In this document: positions 7,701 through 16,700 of the stretch, one piece after another
Layout: the number at the start of each line of letters is the position of its first letter
Numbering within the stretch: position 1 is the stretch's first letter
IMG/VR virus record: IMGVR_UViG_3300030116_007510
Span: 1-28,659 of that record
From: a virus
Length of the DNA: 28,659 nt
Reading direction: 5' to 3' (one strand)
Position numbers and translations under genes: made by a program
The notes under the pieces: model-generated
What the model saw: the letters and a program-made list of their open reading frames with translations, nothing else
The model's database searches: none
Told to the model about the DNA's origin: nothing

Positions 7701-10700
7701 AACATTTGAAAATCATAATTTTAAAGATGGTGATAAAATTGTTTATGAGCACCCAGTTGGCACTGCATCTACGATAGTAGGATTATCGACAGTTCCAAAT
7801 CAACAATATATTGTCTCAAAAATTGACGATAATTCATTCAAATTATCTAATGCAGGTATAGGTGGAACAATAGTATCCGAATTTAATGAAAATAAATTTG
7901 TCAATTTAAAAACAACAGGTATAGGGACACAAACATTTAAATATCCAGATATAGTGGCAGTGGTTGAATATGTTGGATTGAAAACTGCGACTGATTTAAC
8001 ATCAGGTGATAAAGTTAGTGCTGTCATTACTCCAGTAATTAAGGGAGAAATTTCCGACCTGCAGTTATATGAAAAAGGAACAGGATATGGTTCTACAATA
8101 TTAAACTTTGAGAATAATCCTGTTGTCACCATTAAAAATGGTTCTAACGGAGTCGCTCCAGAATTAAAAGTTGTAATAAACTCTAACACGGGTGGAATAT
8201 CAACTGTATCAATTGGTAATACAGGGTCTGGGTATTTTTCAACACCTAATATTGAGGTAGTTGATAGTTTAGGCATTGGTAATGGTGCTAAACTTAGGGC
8301 AATAATGAATAAAACCAATGATGGTGATTTAACTGGATCAATTAAATCAGTTGAAATTGTATCTGCAGGAATTGGATATTCTGAATCAACAACATCAGTT
8401 CGTGTGACACCTTCAGGTGTTGGTGGTGTTATAAGTGCTAATGTTAGAGTTTTAAATGTTAATAACAATTTAAAATATGGAAACTCATTTAGTAGATTGG
8501 AGGAAAATGGTGATATACTACAAAATGTCGTATGTGGATATTCCACGATACCTTTTAATGATGGTGGAGCAACAGTATCAAATATAATTGGATGGGCATA
8601 TGATGGTAATCCAATTTACGGACCTTTTGGATTTGTAGATCCTGAGAAAAAAACAACAGATACAAAATTATTAGTCAGTGGATATGAAGTAGATACTAGT
8701 TCTGTTGTTGATAGACCTCCTACTACAGTTTTCCCTGATGGATTTTTTATAGAAGATCATGTTTTCAAAGATAGTGGAGATTTAGATGAATTTAATGGTC
8801 GATTTGAAATAAACGATGATTACCCTAACGGAACGTATGCTTATCATGCAACGATTAATTCTTCTAACTTACCGACATTCCCATATTTTATAGGAGATAA
8901 ATTTAGATCAAAAGTAATTGATGACAATTTTAAATTGGATCAATCATTTGATTTCTTTAATTCTTCTTTAAGAAGAAATACACTCCCTTACAATGTATCT
9001 GATAGCACCGCTGGAAATGATTTTATTACTGAGGCAAATGAAATCACAACTCAAAAAATAGAAATTCAAACAGTAGAGTCTGGTTCAGTTAATGAATTGC
9101 AAATTCTTCAAAGTGGAAGCAATCAGAAGATTGGTGATGTTCTAAACTTCAATAATACTGGCACTGGTGGTGATGGTCTTATTGCAAAAGTATCATCAAT
9201 TAAAGGTGAATTTATTTCAAGTATAAAATCTGATACTTTAAAGTACGATGATGCAGTCATATCTAAAGAGGATAATGATAATTTAAGAATTACCCCAGTT
9301 AATAATCATAATCTAAGAAATAATGATTTAGTTACCATATCGGGTCTCTCATCATCATTCTCAAACATTAATGGATCTTACATTATAGGTGTTTCATCTT
9401 TAACTTCCTCTGCCATTTCAACTATTACAGCGGGTTCTGCGACAACTGAAATTTATATCTCAAATATTCCTTCTAGTCTAAAAGTTGGAAATAAAATAGG
9501 CATAGGCACGGAGATAATGACAATATTGAATTTATATGATGAACCTAATATACTAACTGTTGAAAGGGGATTAGTTGGATTATCTCATTCGGTATCCACA
9601 CCTTTGTATGTAATTCCAGATTCTTTTACAATACAAAAATCAGTAGATAATTTAAATTCAAGAGTTAATCAAAAGGTATTTTTTAACCCTACCAAAGCAG
9701 TAGGATTTGGGGATACCGCTGGTGGATCTATTACAAAGTCATTCTCATTTGGAAATACTAGGACGACTCGTGTTATACCTAATCAAGCAATTTACTTAGA
9801 AAATCATCCTTTTGTAACGAATCAAAAATTAAAATTAACTAATGCTACAGGCGCAAACTCAATAGGAATATCAACTCTTGCATCAAGTACAATAAGTGCC
9901 ATGCCTTCAACTGTTTTTGCAGTTAGGAAAAGTAGAAATTTAATAGGAATTAAAACTGGTATTGGAACAGATCCTACCCTTACAGATAACAAAGAATATT
10001 CTGAAGTATTCTTTAGAAGTATAATAGGTGGAGGAGGAGATGACGATAGATACTTCTTTGAATCTGATTTTGTACAGAAAAAGGTAAATATAAAGAATGT
10101 AAAAAATACAGTATCTTTAGGGTCAAGTTTTCATCAACTGAGAGACAATGATCCAATTTCTCTAACAATTAAATCTAATGACTCTGTGGGTATTGGAACT
10201 TCACCTATTGTGCGTGTTAGAAGAGATTCATCAGAGGGTTATATAAATGTTGATCCAATACAATGTCAAACATCCGGTATAACAACAGTTGGTGTTCAAA
10301 CGGGTGCAAGCACCATTACATTAGAAAACCACAACTTATCTACAGGTCAAAAAGTCAAACATTTTGCGACAACTTCACACATAGGTATAGGTAATAGTAA
10401 TTATTTTGTTAGTGTAATTGATGATAATAGATTTAAACTTTGTGATTCATTTGAAAATGCAACTATAAATCCTCCAATAGCAGTGGGGATTGTATCAGTA
10501 AATACTACTAATGCCACACATACATTTACTAAAATTAATCCTCCAATAGTAGTTGAGAAAAATAATAATTTAGTATTTGATACATCAGATACATCATTAA
10601 TTGGATTCAAATTTAAATTATATTATGATAAAGAATTTAAAAATGAATTTGTTTCAACTGGGTCAAGCACAGGTTTTAACATACCGGTGGGCATAATTAC

Positions 10701-13700
10701 TGAGGGTTTAACAGGGTCAAGATATGTAATAGGATTCGGTAATAGTGTACCTGATAAATTATATTATAACCTTGAAAGATTGGGTATAGCAATAACTGCT
10801 GACAATTCAGTTAAAAATTATTCTGAGATAGAATTTGTAGATAACAATTTAAATGGTAGTTTTAAAATTTCTAATGTTGGTGTAAGCACCTTTACATTTG
10901 ACAGTATAAAAGAACCACAAAGATCCTTGTACACTTCATTGGATTGTGATGAATTATCTTACAGTACAACCTCTGGTATTGTCACCGGTGCAATAAATTC
11001 AATTAATATTGTAAGCGGTGGATCAAACTATAGAAAATTACCATCTTTTGTAAGTGTTGGATCGACAACTGCTAATGATGTAAATATCCTTACCAAATCA
11101 AAGAGTATTGGTAATATTAAAAAAACTAGAATCATTAATGAGGGATTTGAGTATTCTTCTGATCCCACACTGCAACCAGAGGCATTAATTCCTTCTTTTG
11201 TTCAACTCAGAGGATCTAAAAGGATTTCAAGTGTTGAGATTGTGCGTGGTGGTGGTAATTATCTAAGTGCGCCTGATTTAGTTGTCGTTGATACGGATGC
11301 AGGAACTGTTTTTCCTGATAGTGCTTTGGATGCAATTTTATCAGGATCATCAATAGGTGAAGTTAAAATAGATCAGTCTCCTACAGGTGTAACTGTAGGA
11401 AATGTTGCACTTATCGCAACAAACAATACAAATGGAGTTAGTATACAAAGTGTTGATTCTATAGCAGGAACATCTAATTTTAATATTTTTATAACTACTC
11501 CAGCGTTAGGATATAATCCAAAACCTTTTGCTATAGGTGACTCTGTTTTCATAGAGGGACTACAGAAAGTAGGAACCGCTGGATCTGGATTTAATTCATC
11601 TGATTACGGATATAAACTTTTGCGAGTATCAAATTATGATGATAGTGGTACCTTAGATAAGGTGACGATAGATGTATCACAATACACTACAAATACTGGA
11701 GTTGCAGTTACATCTGTATCTTCTTTTGGAAGTATTATTAATTCAAATATATACCCTTCATTTAGATTAAATTTAGTAGAAGAGGGTTTCACCATTGGTG
11801 AAAAAATTAGCATTGATGATATTGAAAGAGATTTAACTGTTGTTGATACAGGAGAAAATTTCGTAAAATTAATAGGATTATATGAGTTTAAAAAAGGTGA
11901 TCTTATTACTGGAGTCATTTCAAGAAATCAAGCAAAAGTTGAGAATATATTTAAAAATGAAGGGCAGTTTAGTGTAAATTATTCTTTAATTAAAGATTTA
12001 GGATGGGAAACAAATACTGGAAAATTAAATGATGACATTCAAGTTATACCAAATAATGATTATTATCAAAACCTTTCATACACCATACAAAGTCCAATAA
12101 CATGGAATGATTTAAAGAGTCCCGTAAATAATTTAGTTCATACTGCAGGATTCAAAAATTTCTCAGACACAGGAATTACATCAGCATCAAGTGCATTTCC
12201 AATTGGAGGACAGGCGAATATTTCAATATTTTTAGATATATTACCATCATTTATTGAAAAGGTAAGAGTTGATACTTTATATAATTTTGATAATGCAAGA
12301 GATATTTTTGTTGGCACTGGTGCCACTGACTTAGATATAAATCGTTCAACTTCAAAATTTATTCAATTGCAAAATGTAAGTTTAACTGATTTTATTCAAG
12401 CAAAAACAAATAATGTATTAAACATAGATGATATTAGTTCTAGATACTCTAATTTAGAAAGTGATCCTAATTTATTTTTAGATTTATTACAAATTCAACC
12501 TGTTGATGGTTTAAATAGAATTCTATTACAAATTAAAGACCTAAGAAATACTCAAAAGCAAATAGTAGAATTAATACTTTTAAACAATGACACAGGTTCA
12601 TATCTTTTAGAGAAAAATAAATTAGATACTGAAAACACAGACTTTACAAAATTTGAACTAGTAAATGAGTCTGGAAAAGATTTCTTAAGATTTACTCCAA
12701 TAGATTTATTTAAGTTTGATGTTGACTATGATATAAAGACAATCGAGTCTAAATTCAATTCTACGGTTACTGGCACCGGATCAAGCACGTTTGGATTTGC
12801 AAGCATAACTGGATCAGTCGTTGGTGTTGGAAGTACAACTGATGCCTCAGGAATTACTTCATCAATTGTATCCATATCAACAGTAACTGATAAGATTAAT
12901 AGTTTCTACATAAATTCACAAGTCACTGATCTTGTGACAGATGAGATGAATTATGTTGAAACATTACTTGGTTATGATGGAAGAGATACGTTTATGTCTC
13001 AAGCGTTCTTTGATACTAATCGAGGAATTCAAAGTTCGAACTTCATTGGTTCATTTGGTGCTTCAATTTCAGGTGATATTTTATCTTTTGAGATTACTAA
13101 TAAAGAACCAAACCCAATACGAGTCAAATCAAGCATTGTTGGATTTGGATCTACACCAGCAGGAATAGGAACATATAGATTCACAGCACCTGGTCAAGAA
13201 GATGGTAGTGAAAGAACACAATTTGTTGAAAGTAAATTTGATGAACAATCAGGAACTAGTACGATTGCAACTCTTAATAAAAATTTATTCTCAGGTTTAA
13301 AAGCAACAGTTCACGTTGGAACTGCCACATCTGAAGCGTTGCATCAAGTATATGTAATTCATAAAGATTCTGAGATATTTACAAATCAAAGTGAATTTTT
13401 ATCCATAGGTAGCACTATTGGTATTGGAACATTTAATGCCAGATTTGTGAGCGATGATTTTGTTTTAGAATTTATTCCTGATAATACATCAGGTATTACG
13501 ACTGTTAGATCTTTAAATGAAGTATTCTACACTGATAGTGATGAGAAATCACGATTCGGATCAGTCAATAATCCAGTACCTAAAGTATTTGGAAAGTTAA
13601 CTCAAACATCAAATATTAAATTTTATAATTCGTTAAATGGTGATAGAATTAATAGAAGAAATTTTGAATTGACAAGTAATAATACTCCTATTTTTGCAAA

Positions 13701-16700
13701 AACGTTTGATCCATCAAACACATCAATTGTTGATTTAGGGACTGGTAAGTTCTCAATAGATGATCATTTCTTCAGAACACAAGAAGAATTAATTTACACC
13801 CCACAAGCATCCTTTATAGGTATTGGATCAACACCAATGTTATACAAATCCGCTGCTGGAGATGTTCATGAACTACCACAAACAGTGTTTGCCATAAGAG
13901 AAAGTGATGATGTATTTTCAATATCTACAACTAGAACTGGAACTGCTGTTACATTTATGCATGTCGGCGAAGGAAATGAACATCAATTCGAAATGGCAAA
14001 AGGTCTCACAAAGGCGGTTATAACAATTGATGGTTTAGTTCAACATCCAATCGCAAACACAAATTTAGTATATCAAGTATCTGGTAATGGAGGATCAATT
14101 GGAACTGCCTCTACTATATTCAGTTTAAGTGGAATATCAGATATTAATATAGAAAATATCTTAAAAATAAATGATGAATTTATTAGAATAACAAATGTTG
14201 GTCTTGGTACTACTAACGTAGGTCCAGTGAGTGGAACGGGAACCATACCATTAATTCAAGGTCAAAGAGGATATGTAGGAAGTTCTGCTACAAATCATAG
14301 TGATTTAACTAACGCAAAGTTATTTAAAGGATCATACAATATTGTTGGTAAAGAAATACACTTTACTGAAGCACCTAGAGGTAATAGTTCGATAGATCTT
14401 GACTCATCTAATTTACCTCCTGCAAGGTCAGATTTTGAAGGAAGAGTATATTTAAGAAATAATTATGATACCAATATTTTATATGATAATATTTCAAATC
14501 AATTTACAGGAATTGGGCAGACATTCAGTTTAACCACCGGTGGTATTGCCACATCTGGTATAGGATCAACAGGTGGAAATGGTATTCTATTTGTTAATAA
14601 TATATTCCAAAGACCTACCACCACTAATAATTCAAGTGGAAATTTTGCCATTAGTGATACTGGAACTGCTACCACTGTAAGATTCTCAGGTATCACAACA
14701 ATTGCGGATGGAGGCATTCTAATTGATGAAACAGATGTTAATCAAAATGATTTACCTAGAGGAGGGGTGATTGTTTCACTTGGATCCACGGGTGGTTTAG
14801 GTTACGCACCATTAGTTGGAACAAATGTAAAACCTCAGATATCAGCAGGAGGAACTATTACATCCATAGTTGGAGTTGCATATAGTGGCACATCTAACAA
14901 TATTTCAACTGCATCTTATGATAATACAACAGGTCTTTTAGAAATTACAACTGTTAATAAACATGATTTAAGAATAGGTTATACTGATGAAGTATTATTA
15001 TCTAATTTAGAATTTAGTTGTGCTGCTCCTCATGCAGGTGTCACAACTACCATTTTCCCTGATGGATCAATAGGTGATAAATTCTCTGTTGTCTCTATAT
15101 CATCAACAAACACATTTAAGACTCAAGTTGGAACAAGCACAATTCCACACACATTTGTTGGAGGAGGAACTGTTAAGAATTGGTTTGGTAATTTAACATT
15201 TGGATCAGGTTACACACTTGGAACTTTAGATACAGGTAAGACAGTAACAGGAATTGCAGGTATTGCATTAACAGTGTTTGATCCTGGTTATAAACATGTA
15301 TTTGCTAGTGCAGTAACTGATGCTGTGGAAGCAAACACAGGGACTAAATTTACTCCATCGGATGCATCTTATGATCCGGTAACTGGAGATCTTGTTTTAT
15401 TCATTAATGGACATGGTTTAACAGGAAGTAATACAGTTACTATAGCAACAGGTTCAATTTCATTTACATGCTCAAAAGATAATTTTTCTACAAATCATGC
15501 ATATCCAAGAGCAACAGATCCTGCTGCAGGAGCAACTCTAAGTATCACATCCTTCAATACAAATTCAATAACAGTAAACGTGGGTGCTAACGTTGGTTCC
15601 GGAGCAACTGTCATAGGATCAGTTGGAGCAGGTGGCACTGTAATATTTAATTTAGTAAATGGAGGATCAAATTATAAAGAACCAGAAATATTCACACCAA
15701 GTCCATCATATGATAACATGCCAATAGTAGGAGTTTCAAGGTTAGCGACAGGACCAACAACTGAGACAGGAGTAGGTGCTTTAATTAGTGCTGATGTCAA
15801 TATTTCAGGAGTTGATGTAGGAATTGGATCAACTTTATTCAGTGTAAAGAATTTCAGATTATCAAGAACTGGATATTCATTTAAAAAGGGTGATAAATTT
15901 ACACCAGTTGGTTTAGTAACTGATAAAAACTTACCTAGACCCATCTCTGATTTTATACTAGAAGTTTCAGAGGTATATGAAGACAGCTTTGCTTCTTGGC
16001 AATTTGGTGAATTAGATTATATTGATTCAATAAAAAATTTACAAGATGGATCAAGAGTTAAATTCCCATTATTCTACAATGGTGAATTATTAAGTGTACA
16101 AGTAGATCCTACATCAGATATTATTGCACAAAATTTACTTTTAATATTTGTGAATGGTGTTAACCAAAAACCAGGTATAAATTATCAATTTGATGGAGGA
16201 ACAACCTTTACATTCACTACTGCTCCAACACAAAATGATGAAGTTGCAATATACATTTATAAAGGAACTAATGGTGATGACTCTGTAATAAACACTGACA
16301 TTAATAAAACTCTTGAAGAGGGTGATAATGTTCAATTGATGAAATTTAATGGAATAAGCACATCTGTTCAACAAGATGAGAGAACTGCAATTGAGTTAAC
16401 ATTGAAGGATAGGTTTGAAACAAACCTCTATACTGGTGATGGTGTCGATGCAGATAATTTCAGACCTATGCACCTATACAAACAAAAGGTTGATAAAATT
16501 ATTGGATCTAGGGTAGTTCCAAAAACAAGAGATTCTATTGAACCTCAAATATATCCAACCGCTAAAGTTATATCAGATATAACTTCATCATCAACAAATA
16601 TTTTTGTAGATAATGCTAATTTCTTTAATTATGAGGCAGAAACATCTCCTGAATTCAATATTCAAATTATTTCTAATACTCCTTTACCACTAATAGGTAT

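Noticed and set aside
7800-8546. A 248-codon open frame on the minus strand inside the giant gene
   Set aside because: It lies entirely antisense to the GGxGY repeats, its protein is a Pro/Thr/Ser-rich mirror of Gly/Val/Thr codons, and it has no ribosome site. It is a composition effect.
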